64,000 bases of DNA, from positions 83,701 through 147,700 of the forward strand of contig JAODTK010005662.1 in NCBI GenBank assembly GCA_026419785.1, read 5' to 3'. The DNA comes from Sclerodactyla briareus (taxonomy: Eukaryota > Echinodermata > Holothuroidea > Dendrochirotida > Sclerodactylidae). Positions 38,109-50,700 of the stretch are shown here, one piece after another. A program made the translations under genes and the position numbers. Within the stretch, counting starts at the first letter, position 1; the number at the start of each line of letters is the position of its first letter. The notes beneath the pieces are model-generated. The model made no database searches, had not been told where the DNA came from, and was given only the letters and a program-made list of their open reading frames with translations.

Positions 38109-41100
38109 CTGCCCAAGATCAAGCCCTAAGCACCGTGATAGTTGAGTTGCGCTGGTTAGAAAAATTAGAATGACAGGATCCGTCAGATCGAGACTTGGGA
38201 GCCTGAATGCAACTAAAGTGTACATACCCATGCAATAAGGTTGCAGAACAATGTATTGAATAAGTGTTCAGCGAGTAGTGGGTAATACTGCAAACAGACC
38301 TGTAATGAGGTCGAATTACAAATTGCACATTTGCACACACTCCCATCCACCAACTGCCCAAAGAGGAAGTCTTCAGAAAGTGGTCAAAGATAAAATTGTT
38401 CTAAAATTAGCCCTGGACATTATGAATAAGATAAAAATAAATTCGTCATTCACAAACTAATCAATTCTGAATTCTTCGTAGGCCTATTATTCTCTGGTTC
38501 AGATTCAAGTAGATAAAGTTATTAACAATGATGATAAATTCGAGGATTGAAATTATTTTTTGAGTGAAACCGCGATTTGCCCCACTTATTAAAAAAAAAT
38601 ATGTTGATGGTCCTCCAAGCCTTTGAGATTAGTCGAAAATAGACCTGTTCTCAAACTAGCCCTGAACACAATTATCGCCAAACCAAGAAACGTCCAGAAG
38701 ATCAATCCCTTGAAACTCTTCGTATGTCCTATATATCCCTATTATTCGATTCGGAAGGTAAATTAAATTATTCGAACATTTCTACCCACCCTATCCCCCA
38801 AAATACAGAGAAAGCACTGGGCGCAAAATAGGGAAATTTATGAAAAATTTATGAAAATATATGAAAATCTATGACGACATTTCATGAGATTAGGAGAGGG
38901 GTTGGATTTTCTGATACAAAAACCTCCCAGAAGTAGTAACAATTCCATTTTAATTTATTCACAATCGCCCGCCCCTGCATTCCTTCCGGAACTTGAGACA
39001 AAAATACCTCCTCCAGTGCCGTATAGTCGTCGACCTGCTCCAAATAATATAAAACAGCAGACATGCGGGTCAGCACACTGATCTGACGATATATCTGTCC
39101 GTTCTGAATGAAAGTTGTTGTTCGAAGTGACAGATTCCTATCAGATAATCTAATTACTATTCGTATCAATCGGATTTCAATCTGCTTTCTCAGCAGGATA
39201 TTTACCTGTTGTGGAAGTTTTCAAATCGCAGGCACATCTATTTCCGAGTGATAGTTCCAAAAGGAATCCCGCCTTTGGAAAATCCGTGGAATGAAAACGA
39301 ACCTACTGCATAGACCTTCGTTTCGGACGGTGGGGCGGGTTAAAGAACAAGGAGTCACTGTCGACAAGACCAAACGACGGCGAATTGATCTTAGGAGCAT
39401 TTTGTATATAATTGCACGGAATTGAAAAAAAACGTGATGCCAATAACTCGACTTTAAAATCACCAACGTGAGATTGTTCAGCGACAAACTTTGACGATGA
39501 GAAATCTCCGGAAGGGTATGTTGGCTGCAATCTTCTCTTGGCGTTGTTCGCAAAAGACACTTCTCGGGTTGGACCTTACTGTTGACCACCCATACCGAGT
39601 AAGAGTTTCTTATGTATTCCTTCATTATCGGATTATCATTCAGCCAGTTATTCCATCGGCCCACTTCGCATACAACTTCCGATATTGATGCAGAGGGGGC
39701 ATCCTGGCTGTCCGCTTATCTGCTCGTTGCTCTGTCGGCCACGCATGTTTTTCCTAGGAAAGGTTCACTGCACGTTTACTGACAAATGAAACTCCGAATT
39801 GAAAACAGGTTGTAGGGTGTGGCGTTTGCTAGACTCTAGGTTCGTATATCATTCGTATACCCACAGTTGAGCAATTAGCAACAGTAGCGAATTGTTATAG
39901 TGCATTGAAACTGGTTCGATTTTGTCAAATATTCGATTTTGATTCAGTCATTGTTTCAGGTGCTTATATATTTATTAATGTAACAATAGATATCTCAATT
40001 TACAAATTGAAACCGTACTAAGAAAACGAACAAACAAACAAATACATTATAGAAACGATACCTAGATCTCCGGTTGTGAATGTCCGCCATATATCATTTC
40101 CCATTTGGTTATAGAATTGAGAGTCTGTAAATAAGAAACACGCGACAGACATTCACATACTCAGACCCCATTTTGCCAATAGACATGGTTAAAATAATGA
40201 AATAACTACCTAACAGTTTGCCTGATCAGTAGCGTAACGAGTTTATATTAGTTCCCTGTCTGCTTATGTAAGCTAAGTGTCATGCGTTTTTCGATTTCAA
40301 TGTCGATTACGGTAAGTTAACACTTCATCTGCGAGTGCAGTGGGCAACATAGTAGTTAACAATTCGAGCAGAAGGCTCGAAAAGTGGCATGGATTCGCAG
40401 ATCGGTATCGATGAATATAATAATGAAACCTTCTCGAACAGAGTAATTGGGCCGGGATTTGAATTCATTAACCCATCATCCTTCTCGCGAACTAATCGTG
40501 TTTGCACGTTCACCCGCGCTGAGGAAAGACGCTGCACCATCTCGCTCTAATAACCACGTCGAATTTTCAGGTCGACATTACTCCCCACTGGCGGGTGAAA
40601 TACGAGAACTCGTTCAATTAGAAAATTAATGTACTATGTTGTTTCCTGCCGCCCAAGTATGTGAAGGGCGTTGAAGTGGTTGCTCCAGGCAGCATTACTT
40701 GCAGTGAGTACGTCCCAGGGATTTGGCGGAACTGGTGGAGAGAAAAAAAATACGATATTTACATATTTTTTAGCAACAGCTGAACGAGATGTTGTGAAAT
40801 ATACATTATGTAAATGTATTATCCCGCCATCGCCGCAAACCACGTCAAGCGAATATCTCATTTGCTGCTAGCTGAAGATGTAACGTCTCAATAAATCAGT
40901 TCGCAGTTACCAGAGCGTAGAGTGAAAAAGAGCCATATGTGTCAACAGTTGGACCGCTCTTTTCCCTACTACGATGTCCCTTGATATGATATATTATAAT
41001 GGTTGGTAATTATTGATATCATTTCATTTGTGGACTGGCCTATTTGTAACATTCATGGTTTAATACACGGTATTCTTTGCCGATCAATAAAAGAGCAGCG

Positions 41101-41709
41101 GCACCAACATCTTTAACGTGTCCAGTTGAGAGGGCACATGATTGGTTGTCCTCTACCCCCAACGCGTATGCCGAGAATCACATACGACGACAGAAGGCCG
41201 TATACTTCTTCGGTGTGATTTGACGATAATGTGCACCATTGGGACTTTTCCGAACATTAGATGACTAGGAACTACACATATCTATTGACACTATTTTGAC
41301 ATTACTTTTGAAATGCACAGAATTTTTAGCAATTGAACCTAAAGTAAACATTTTCAGATGGTAGCTTACGGAATTGATAGTGCGTGCCAAATGTTTAGAA
41401 GCGTGATTAATTCCTCAACAAAGTTTTCGGATGAATAATATACTCATCCCTACCAGAGAATTAGGTCTGATCTTCTAAAGAGAGGCGTGTACTCTCTTCG
41501 CTGAAAATTTTCAAATGAATCTAATTTAGGTGAGGGATAACTATAGGCGCGAAATTACCATATGAACACTCTTTCGCGCCAGTTGTATAGCATTTTATTA
41601 CTTCCAACTGGAAATAGTTATATGTAAGTGAATGCGGTACTTGATCAGCTGCCACCAAACATGTGAACTCTCTCAGAAAATACGCATGGTACAGTACTAT
41701 GTCGGCAAT
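38109..41709. other. Non-coding stretch
   Basis: No gene recognised. A short direct repeat of ATTTATGAAAA type (period 11-12) lies at 38833-38876. The minus-strand frames 39664-39221 (147 codons) and 39560-39303 (85 codons) overlap in different phases and contain no motif I know. The block at 41085-41230 with GTGTCCAGTTGAGAGGGCAC looks repeat-like but was not matched elsewhere in the window. Confidence 0.35.
40452..40548 (-). repeat. tRNA-like B box (possible SINE remnant)
   Basis: On the minus strand, TTCAAATCCC (40463-40454) matches a B box. A GCGAGATGGTGCAGCG segment upstream (about 40546-40531) resembles a tRNA A-box region. The spacing of about 75 bases is long for a plain tRNA, so this may be a SINE or chance. 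Confidence 0.25.
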
Positions 41710-42073
41710 GTGATTTGTGATATGTAGAGGGATTTACGAGGAATAACGGTGTTAATTGATCTTATTTCCTGGAAAGGCCTATACATAATATTTCATGCCA
41801 ATGAATCAATTTGTCGGATTCGTACGGTGGATGTATAGTATTTAGAGTTATGGGGACTCTTACGTTATAACTGTGGAAAATAAGATTCAATGTGAATTGT
41901 GATATGTAGAATGAGGTATTCAGGAGGAATAACGGTGTTAATTGATCTTATTTCCTGGAAAGGCCTATACATAAATTTTATGCAAATGAATCAACTCGTC
42001 GGATTCGTACGGTGAATGTATAGTATTTAGAGTTATGGGGACTCTTACGTTATAACAGTGGAAAATGGGATTA
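41710..42073. repeat. 182-bp tandem duplication
   Basis: GTGATTTGTGATATGTAGAG at 41710 and GTGAATTGTGATATGTAGAA at 41892 start two copies. They share long identical runs, including GGAATAACGGTGTTAATTGA and ATGTATAGTATTTAGAGTTA. Divergence is a few per cent. No coding content was recognised. Confidence 0.95.
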
Positions 42074-42482
42074 AAACTTCCTCCCACTGATTGATCAGAT
42101 GTGCCAGATTTCACGCAGCGTAATTTAATTATAGACAGAAAAAATCTTATATATATAAGGTATATAACCCGGGTATAGTAAACTATTTTGAAAAGAAAAA
42201 ACAAATTTGACATGTCGATAAAAACGAGACAGGGGAATCTGTCAGTTTTGAGATACAGAAGTTGAGTTGTGTGAACAGTGAAAGGAGAGTTTTTTGTTTT
42301 GTTTTCACTCGCAGCTATCACGAATATTCCTTCTAAAATTTCACATGCATGCTGATGGAAGCCACCGTAAATTAACTTCTAGCGCCACATTGTCGTCAGG
42401 ATGTTTGGTGTGTCGTATGTACATATAGATAGGTTGGTAGCTCTTTTGACCTTCCTCTTTCGAAACCGCTCTTGTATGCGTC

Positions 42483-43516
42483 ATTATCAAATTGGAGTGC
42501 CATTGACTTTTCAAAAGTCAAAACCTCACCACATAGTCTCAATTTTCACAATCAACTCTGTTACCACGGTCGCAAAATCAACACTGTTACCAAAATCAAG
42601 TAGCCTAAATCATGTTAAATCATATATGTATCCCAAAAGTGGAAACTGCAATTGCTCAGAGAACATTGGACAAAGGGATAAGTAGCTTGAGAATGGATTT
42701 AAACCTTAGTTTCTAGTTCATTTTAGGTCTTCAAATCAACCTTATTACAATAATGAATCAACCCTGTTACTTTCTCAAATTGTAACAGTGTCGACGGTAA
42801 CAGGGTTGACAAACATGGGCTATATTAGGCTCATCGCTCTATATCGTTAGCCATATTACCCCACTAATGACATTGTAAAACAATAGTTTTCGTGACTATT
42901 TACCCTGTCAAAGTTGAGTTCCTGCGTTTTGCTCTCCACATAAATTGAGGTTAACAGAGTTGACATTTTACAAGGTACACTCTGGGTACTGCACATTTGA
43001 ACCGCAAAATAAAATTCCTTGGTTCAATAATTTCACTCTGTGGAGGTACTGCATGTACAGTGTAATGGATCAACTTTTTACTGTGGGTAGGTTCAGCACA
43101 GTCTCTGTTTCTGGGAGGCCACGGAAGAAAAATTAATGGTGGAACTGTTGCCTGGAAGACAGGAGACAGCTGTTATTTTTAAGTTTTCTCGAAATGAGAC
43201 AAAAATATGTGGGAATCGGACTTATTAATGGGAATTTCAGATCTTTGTCATTTGCATGTGCAGTCAATCATTATAATTCGTGAAAATATGTTTAATTTAA
43301 CCCATCATAATATGTAACTCAGAGTGGAGACAAGCAAAAATAAACAATGAATGAAGTAAAAATGTGATCATAACTCTTCTTCAAAATTACTTCTTGAAAA
43401 TAAAAAAAAGGTAAACTAGCGAATGTATCACTTTTTGTGAGGGGGGATTGTTGAGGCTCTGCGACTTTTCCAAAGGGATTTTTTACGGACATCAAATGGC
43501 ACTCCAATTTGATAAG
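42483..43516. mobile_element. Candidate TIR element with internal TCAACNCTGTTAC motif array
   Basis: ATTATCAAATTGGAGTGCCA at 42483 recurs inverted at 43495-43516, with weaker matching inward (AAAAGTCAAAACCTCA versus AAAAGTCGCAGAGCCTCA). Between the arms the motif TCAACNCTGTTAC recurs: at about 42552 and 42578, a variant at 42735, again at 42758, and inverted at about 42783, 42797 and 42951. The pair at 42758-42770 and 42797-42809 forms a 13-bp hairpin stem. Clustered repeats near the ends of DNA transposons commonly bind transposase, so this may be a non-autonomous element. No transposase is readable, and no target-site duplication could be fixed. Confidence 0.5.
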
Positions 43517-46500
43517 ACCCGATATTCCGATTTTCAGCTACTGATGATTATCCTGCGATGCTGTCAGGAAGTTGTCATTTGTGTACAGTTGTTGTAGCTC
43601 TGGCTGTGACATGTGTGATCATCCTACCATCACCAAAAGGAGGGCATTAGACTAAAACACCCCCCTCGCGTAGCTGAGCAATGTTAGGCATTAGGATGAT
43701 TAATGGTAGAATATCGGACGAAATGGGCCATTTTCCCAGTTGGAATGGTCACATTCGTGAATGAGTTCACCCTCGTTTCGTGGATACATTGGGGCGGTCA
43801 GTGTTTCATTCTATTTATTATGTTATGCATCACTTTTCAAGCTTCCATGATCAGGTCACTGTCTGTCACCTCGCATTGCAGGTGTAGTTCAGCAACCGCT
43901 GGAAATTCCAGCCATACCGGTCATTTCTTCTTTCAAACGAAATTATCATCGGGTGCTTTGATTGCTCGATTAGGCACGACCAGTGTGCCAGAAACGAGGT
44001 CGACTGATTTAAAGTACACATTCTTCATTCTGGTTCACTAATTATCTGTGAGTGTGTGGTATTTATCGCCATTTCCGACTAACCAGGATAATATGATAGC
44101 CCCGCGATACCCCCGTACGCACGAATTGACCTTTCGAGTCTCATTAGCGAAGTCACACATGAAGACCTGTGAACAACATATACTGTTCTGTGTTATTGTT
44201 TAGGAGGGAGTATATTCGTATTCAATAGGTTCTTAAAATGCTTAACTCATGTATATATGTACACATTGCGATGAAACGAAATTAAACAAATGAAATAAAT
44301 AAATTCACGGCTTCCTAACACAACCATATGGGCCGACATAGTGGTTGTATAGTGGTGGTACGGTAATAAATATGCTCGTCGCAAATGAAATTAAACATGT
44401 GACAATGCGCTCGATTTCTTGGATTGTTTCCTACGAGGAGTGGCAGCGGTGCATTAGTTTGGGTGACCCAATTATTCTGCTCCCCGACTTATCACTCGAA
44501 AAGAGTGAAAGAGGAAATATGCTGCTTTCCTTCAAATCTTCCTCGAATTCTTTACTAGTTGGCAACCCGTGCTATTTACCGTTCCACAAACAGCGACTGT
44601 GAGCTAGGAACATTTTCGGATTGGGGGTCCTACCAACAGACCGATGCATATCGCACTGATCTGAACAATTTACCCCATTTAGAACAAAATATTTACCTGA
44701 CGCATAGACTTCTCGCATCTCGCATCATTCTTCTTGTAATAGCTTTGAAATAAATCCATTTTGCTGAATCTGCATTCAAAGGCCGTTCCAACATAATGTT
44801 TAAGAGGTAGTATGCGGGATAATCGGACCAACGGCGAGCAACATTAATTTCGATATTTGAATAAAATGAACTGCAAGTAGTATTAAACTTGCTGCATTTT
44901 TGTAGATGAAGCATGGGAACGATCAATATGAAGCCTTCACTAGATAGACGTCACGGCACGATCTGAAAATTGTTTTCTATTTCACATTCAATGAAAGGTG
45001 GGGTTTGCATCTTCGATTCTCCATTCCACGAAAAAAAAGCAGGAGGCGGTAACCCAAATGAGCTCCAAACCTTACCGGCCCCCAAATATACCTTTTACTT
45101 ACGGAAGGCCTACTTAAATCAACATTACGATGCGAAAGTACTGAAATAATGCTTCCAGTATATTTCCTCTATTTAATTAGTAATATAAATTCATCAATAT
45201 CAATATCAACTAATATTCATAATATATCCCCCACGAAATTTCTCAACAGCACAACAGAGCAATACATGTGTTGAGCGACCTTGGCATTATCTGAATGAAA
45301 TGCACTGACGTAAATGCACTAGGAATACTGATGTTCATCAGACACCCCAACTTGTTATAGGCAGGTTGAATGTGTTTCCGGATTGTTCGCTTGGAGTGAT
45401 CGATTGGTATTCAGCGTATGATGGCAATGGTCTGTGGCCAGGTTTTAGGGTTAGATCATAATAATATATTAGTTTTGAGCCAATGGCGATGGGAAGGACG
45501 TTTTCTCAGACCTGATTTTGAACCAGTTTCTAAATTATTTTGCTCTGAAAGTTTCTGTTTCAAGGAAAAAAAGGTCCATTTCACTTTCCATTGGCAAGTA
45601 GGGAGAAACTTTATCATCACGAACTGACCGAGGAAAGGGTTTCAAGGAGTTGCTCCAGGCCGTAATATTCAGAAGAAAATGTTCGTACTCACCCGAAATT
45701 CTACGCTGAAAATATGCGAGAGAGAAGTGAATGGCATTTATATTCCTTAGCGTCGTCAGTTCACGTTCTGCGACAAGGAACTATTTAGCTAATCATCAGT
45801 GGGGAAGGTGATGAAGGGCCCTTGAATATTCCTACCATCGGATGGACTCCGAAATGAAGTGAACTGTGAACATAGTATAAATTATTTGTGCCGTCTGTCC
45901 ACGTACCGTCCCTAAGATGTGAAGTGTTCATAAGTATTTGCTACATGCCACATTGTTACAGAACAAAAACACCCCAGTGAGTTTATTTCTTCTGGGAATA
46001 GGTTATTGCTTTACAAGTGAATTTGCCAATTAACTACTACCAAGTCCCACTGAATGTCCAGTAGTAGAAACAGAACATACTCTCTTTTGTACTCCATTCT
46101 GGTACATCCTCCGTACCGAGTCCTGTCCCAACAACAGCAGTCAAGAGGTCTCAAAATATTGATCACGCTGGTCCGGAAGTCTCGAGCGCAGACACCAGGA
46201 CACATGCGAAGTCCACATCAATCACCCAGTGATATTGAAAAATGACCAGTTCCTGAACCTTGGAATTTTTCAGCATTTCCCGTACAGAGGTAAAATTTCT
46301 CCCCCTGAGACCGTTGGAGATGCGACTGTGAATCTATGTTTATTATTATTGATGATGTTTTCCTCTAATAATAATAATGATAATAATAATAATAATAATA
46401 CAGCATTGTTAAGAGCTCAATGCAGACCCTCTGAGCGCTAAGAAAGAAAATCGTAAGAAGGGAAGCAAATGGAGTGAAAGTGGATTTCACACGCGACTTG

Positions 46501-46660
46501 AAGGAATTGAAGGTTTGCCTCAAGGGATTCTTTTTATCGCTATACGCGCATTTAGTGGCGGTATCTGTATGCGAGCGACTTTGTGGTGGTTTCAGTGTAA
46601 TATGGGGTGATAATAATAAGAATACGGTTTCATCGTGCTGATGTTTTAATACAGACTTAG
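43517..46660. other. Non-coding stretch
   Basis: No gene recognised. A (TAA)n array lies at about 46367-46401. The plus-strand frame 43703-44041 (112 codons) contains a hydrophobic stretch but no family signature. Confidence 0.35.
46367..46401. repeat. (TAA)n microsatellite
   Basis: ATAATAATAATGATAATAAT-type array of about 35 bases with one G interruption. Confidence 0.9.
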
Positions 46661-46900
46661 CCTACGTAGTGTAGTGGTCTGGTGATTGCGCTTGCAGCCG
46701 ATGGTCCCTAGTCGGTTGCCAGGTGAGCCGAGTAACTGGGAACGTTCGGATGGTGGTAATCATAGCTGCTGGTGCGTCCCAGCCTACCCCGCTCTGTGGG
46801 ACCCGAAGCGCTGGTCCTGCCGTTAACATCAGGTAGGCTCAGAGCGAGAGGTCGGGCAGCCCTGCAACTAGGCGTTGTTCACAGCGTATGCTAACCTTCT
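46661..46900 (+). repeat. tRNA-derived SINE-like element
   Basis: An A-box-like TAGTGTAGTGG lies at 46668-46677. It is followed by CTTGCAGCCGATGGTCCCTA and a degenerate B box TAGTCGGTTGCC at 46709-46720. The order is that of a tRNA-derived head (TAGTGTAGTGGTTA...CTTGCAG...TTCGATTCC). The block is GC-richer than its flanks and is followed by a body with GAGCCGAGTAACTGGGAACG and GCTCTGTGGGACCCG, not found elsewhere in the window. No poly(A) or target duplication was confirmed. Confidence 0.5.
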
Positions 46901-47117
46901 TTTCCTTTCAACCTTACCCCACACGTAATACCTCACACGTCCTACCCTTCCAAATGTATGATATGCGTCGTGAAAGATAATTCACCGTAGATATTTGAAC
47001 ATTCTGTTCCATTTAGGGTAATAATGTTGCCTCATTGGAGTATCATCTGCCTAAGAGTTAGGAAAAACGACACCTTCTTACGGCTAATACACTCATATAT
47101 GACATTTTAGGGTTCTG

Positions 47118-47519
47118 ATGTATTCCTTCATGTCTGTTTCTTCTATCAGAAAAGAAATGTGTTTTGCCAATATTAACATAAAGCACACGGGACTTCTCTC
47201 TGCGAAATCACAAGGTGTTACCATACAGGAATCAGAAGTGGAGCGAACATCAAGAACTGAATATCTAGGAGTATGCATTGATGAGAATCTAACGTTCACG
47301 TCGCAAATCTCGAAAATATTGAGCAAAGTGTATTATTCGTATCAAGTCTTGCCTACATTGCTTCATTCTCTGATGAAGGTGCAAGAAAAAAAAAATGTTT
47401 CCAGCTCCTATATTTTGCCACACATAATTTATGCTGTTCCCGTATGGAATCATTCCTTATCATCTTCTGACAAGGATAGATTGATGAAATTCCTCAAGTA
47501 TAGTTTCACGTATATTGTA
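47118..47519 (+). pseudogene. LINE reverse transcriptase C-terminal part
   Basis: An open frame starting upstream of 47118 reads 'INIKHTGLLSAKSQGVTIQE', then 'TEYLGVCIDENLTFTSQISK', 'SSYILPHIIYAVPVWNHSLS' and 'DKDRLMKFLKYSF'. These are the conserved post-catalytic blocks of L2/CR1/jockey RTs (YLGV.ID..L.F..HI and the following thumb). The catalytic palm is absent upstream. Similarity stops close to the left inverted repeat at 47520, as expected if the DNA element beyond it inserted into, or next to, this LINE. Confidence 0.75.
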
Positions 47520-47785
47520 ATAGTACTGCAGGTAAGTGAAAGTATTGTGGTTTTGGTGAAACAAGCATGAAATTTGCATGCATGTAGACTAAATCCTTAT
47601 GATCATTTTAGATGTAGGGCCATCTCAGATTCGACCTGTGACAAAACTTGCGGCCATTTTCAAAATGGCCACTAGCGGCCATTTTGAAAAAACATAAAAA
47701 TCCATATGTCTGGCCCCAAGTGAATAAGGTGTCCATTTCACATAACATTTGCATGACTAATCCAATGGAATGGAGCACTGTCCAC
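47520..47785 (+). repeat. Left terminal inverted repeat
   Basis: About 265 bases matching, inverted, the right end at 51299-51620. The outer part carries the CATGAAATTTGC and TAGATGTAGGGCCATCTCAGA blocks. The inner part carries CAAAATGGCC, GAAAAAACATAAAAATCCAT, AAGGTGTCCATTTCACATAA and ATTTGCATGACTAATCCAAT. The stop codon of the internal gene (about 47758) falls inside this repeat. Confidence 0.8.
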
Positions 47786-50700
47786 CGCACTGACAAAGAG
47801 TTGTACGCCGAAGAGCTGCCTTCCGGACAATTCGCAGCGTCCTCTGCAGCCGGTGTTGCAGCCACATCGCGGAGTACCCTGAAAACTGTTGATGCTTCTG
47901 GTGGGTCGTCCAGGTTATTACTCATCCCCTATCAGGTTTCTTGTTCCAACTCCATTCACTTGGTGACGGAACCGTGGAACAGGGGTCATCATTTGGGCCC
48001 AACAGTGACCAGCCTGATAGGCAGCTCTCTTCGTGTGTTGGATGAGTGCAGTCTGTGTAGGAGGCATACCATCAGTAGCTCTGCCTTTCTTGCTGAACAG
48101 ATGTTTCCTCGCCTGATTCACACCACGCCTCTTTGCTGGTTGGATCGTATAACTAGCACACGAATTGCTCCACGGTTCTATCCACTCGTCAATGGCACAT
48201 GGGTCTGGCATGGCACCAACGGCAGAGAATGCGGGTGTGACGTCTGTGCAACAACCCGTGAAGGCGTGGAACATAGGCACGACTTCTACTCTGGGGGTGA
48301 AGAGATCATCTTTCACCGGAAACAAGGTTTTCCAGACAGGGCATCAAGTCAGACTTGGTTCCTGTTCTCAAGCCACCCATCGGAGACAGAGATGGTGCAC
48401 ATGCTTGGTTTTCTTGCTGGAAGAACTCGTCCAAATTACCATGGCGTATCTGGGAGGCAATGTACAGCCTGGTGAAGAGCGAACAGTCGTTCTCCAGGAA
48501 CGACATCTGTCGCTCTTTCCTTGACTTCTCTCTGTGACTGGTGGTCGGCTGAATATATGGAGGTTGTTCCGCTTGATGGGATCATATAGGTACTGTCTGG
48601 TTCACAGGCCTCTCTTCAACATATGTCTCATACTTCTCGAGCTCAAGTTTCTCCATCTGCCGTACCGTGTCTGCCACTGCTGTGTCCATAACATCTCTGC
48701 CGTTCAGGACAATGAGATCTCTGCTGCTTTCAGTGAACGGGTTCCCCATCTCTTCCATTGCTCGCTCAGCCCCACCGTCTCCCTTCACATAAGCATTGTT
48801 CTGCTCATGGGCTTGGTCGATAGCAACAGCAGAGAATGCGCGTCTGGACTTCTTGACAAAGTTTCCCTTCATAAAACTCAGCCTGGACATTCGGATTGCG
48901 CTCTCTTCATGACCCATGTAGCGCAGGGTTTGGATCGGACACCCATCTCGAGTAGTGTGTATGGTCGAGGGCGAAGAACCAAGGAACGAACTTAGACAGG
49001 ACGTCTGTGTATAGCAGGAAGTCAGCCTCATGTATCGCTCTCACGAGGACCATTACAGCCAGCTCTAGCTGCAGGATGAGGTACCAGAACTGGAATTGTG
49101 GACATGCCTTGGACCTTGCATAACACCAGTCTTCAAATGACACAACTTCACTTGCATCTTCCAACGGTCTGGATGTACTTTCTGTGGGCATTCTAATGCT
49201 GGGATGGTGAGCCGTCGTGTGCGTGTAGTGGGATGCTTTTAGGAACGAATCTGCTGAATAAGTGCTCCTGTCCAGCCGCTACCATCCAGAAGATCTCCCA
49301 GGACCTTGAGGGAAGCCATCTTGATGTGTAGGCCACCAAACATCACTTTGGATCGATCCTCGCCGTTAACGTAACTTGATAGGCCAGTCTTGGATTGGGC
49401 TTGGCCAGAGTGTAGAGTGGCTGGTCACATGTGAGGACTGGGATCTGGCCAGGGTTCAGGACATCAGCTGCCATCGTCACGATGTCCATCGAGTGGCGGT
49501 TCATGGCTACGGAATGTGCCTCATCATGGAACAGTGGGCGGTAGCAAGACGAAAGAGCCACATTCATGTCTCCTGGTGGTCGTGCCTTCTTGCTGGCTTG
49601 CGTGGTATGCAGCCCAGGAGATCATCTCATCTTCCATATTCTTATCTTCAAATTTAATCTTATAAATGTATGCATATTGGTGAATATTTTTATTAGGGCA
49701 CCAGCCAATTTGAAGTAAGCATACAATTTGTTAAGATACATTTGTTATATTTATCAAACACCACTTTTTGTTTATGCCTCCTGCATAAGTGCGCAACGTG
49801 TGAGGGACACCACAAACAAAAAACAAATATGAATGATTAAGTTCATACAAAAAGTAGAGAATAATGACGAGATAAAACTGAAAAGTTGTATGGAGATTCT
49901 AAGATAATATTACAATAAACTTATTTACACGGATTTTATATACTATACATTTGGTGTCCCTTTACACGTGCACCTGAGGTGGACAGAAAGGGGTTAACGC
50001 GGAAAATGGAACAGCACGCATTTATCAGCGTTAATATATTGTTATGAATGCCAAACATGAAAAACATTCTGAAATATTTACTGCACAAATAAGTTATTCC
50101 TTTGAAGTTTTGTAGAAAGAAGTTTAATTTATAATTAGTACAGTCATTTCACAACGTTGAGCCCTAAAGTGAAATTGCATTTCAGCGATAAGTAACAAAC
50201 AATATATTTGTTATAACAGTAAAAAAAGTAAGCATAAAACAATAAAGTATCCCTTAAAAATAAGCAACACTTCTCACTTTTTTTAAAGAAGTTCTTCATT
50301 TTGGTGTCCCTTTACACGTGCAACCAACTTGTGCTTGATTTGTGAATAATTGGGAAAATATTTAATAAATATGTGCAACCTACTGATATTCCTTCCGCAA
50401 GGCTTTAGGTATGAGCTGACAGTCTGCTCAGTTTGGACCTTCTTGCTTCGGCACCGGGGGGTCTTGCCTTGGAAGAGCACAGGTGGTACATTGGTGTAAG
50501 CCTGGGGGAGAGATGCTGTCATCTTCTTGACACTAGCAGTATACGATGGTGTGGGCAACAGCTCGGGAAGTTCCACTGTCTGGGTGTTGGAACAGCGATA
50601 TTCCCGTTCTATGGAATAGTCGTGGGCTCTGGTTGAGCTGGGGTTGTGGTCGATGTTATCAACCGCAGCCATCGTGAAGAGTCACCTTTCAGGTCGACAG

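Noticed and set aside
39221-39664. 147-codon minus-strand frame as a gene
   Set aside because: No family signature, a second overlapping frame of similar quality, and no codon bias. Kept as unassigned non-coding DNA.
47648-48475. A 275-codon plus-strand frame
   Set aside because: It is antisense to the transposase-like gene. The recognisable family blocks are all on the minus strand.
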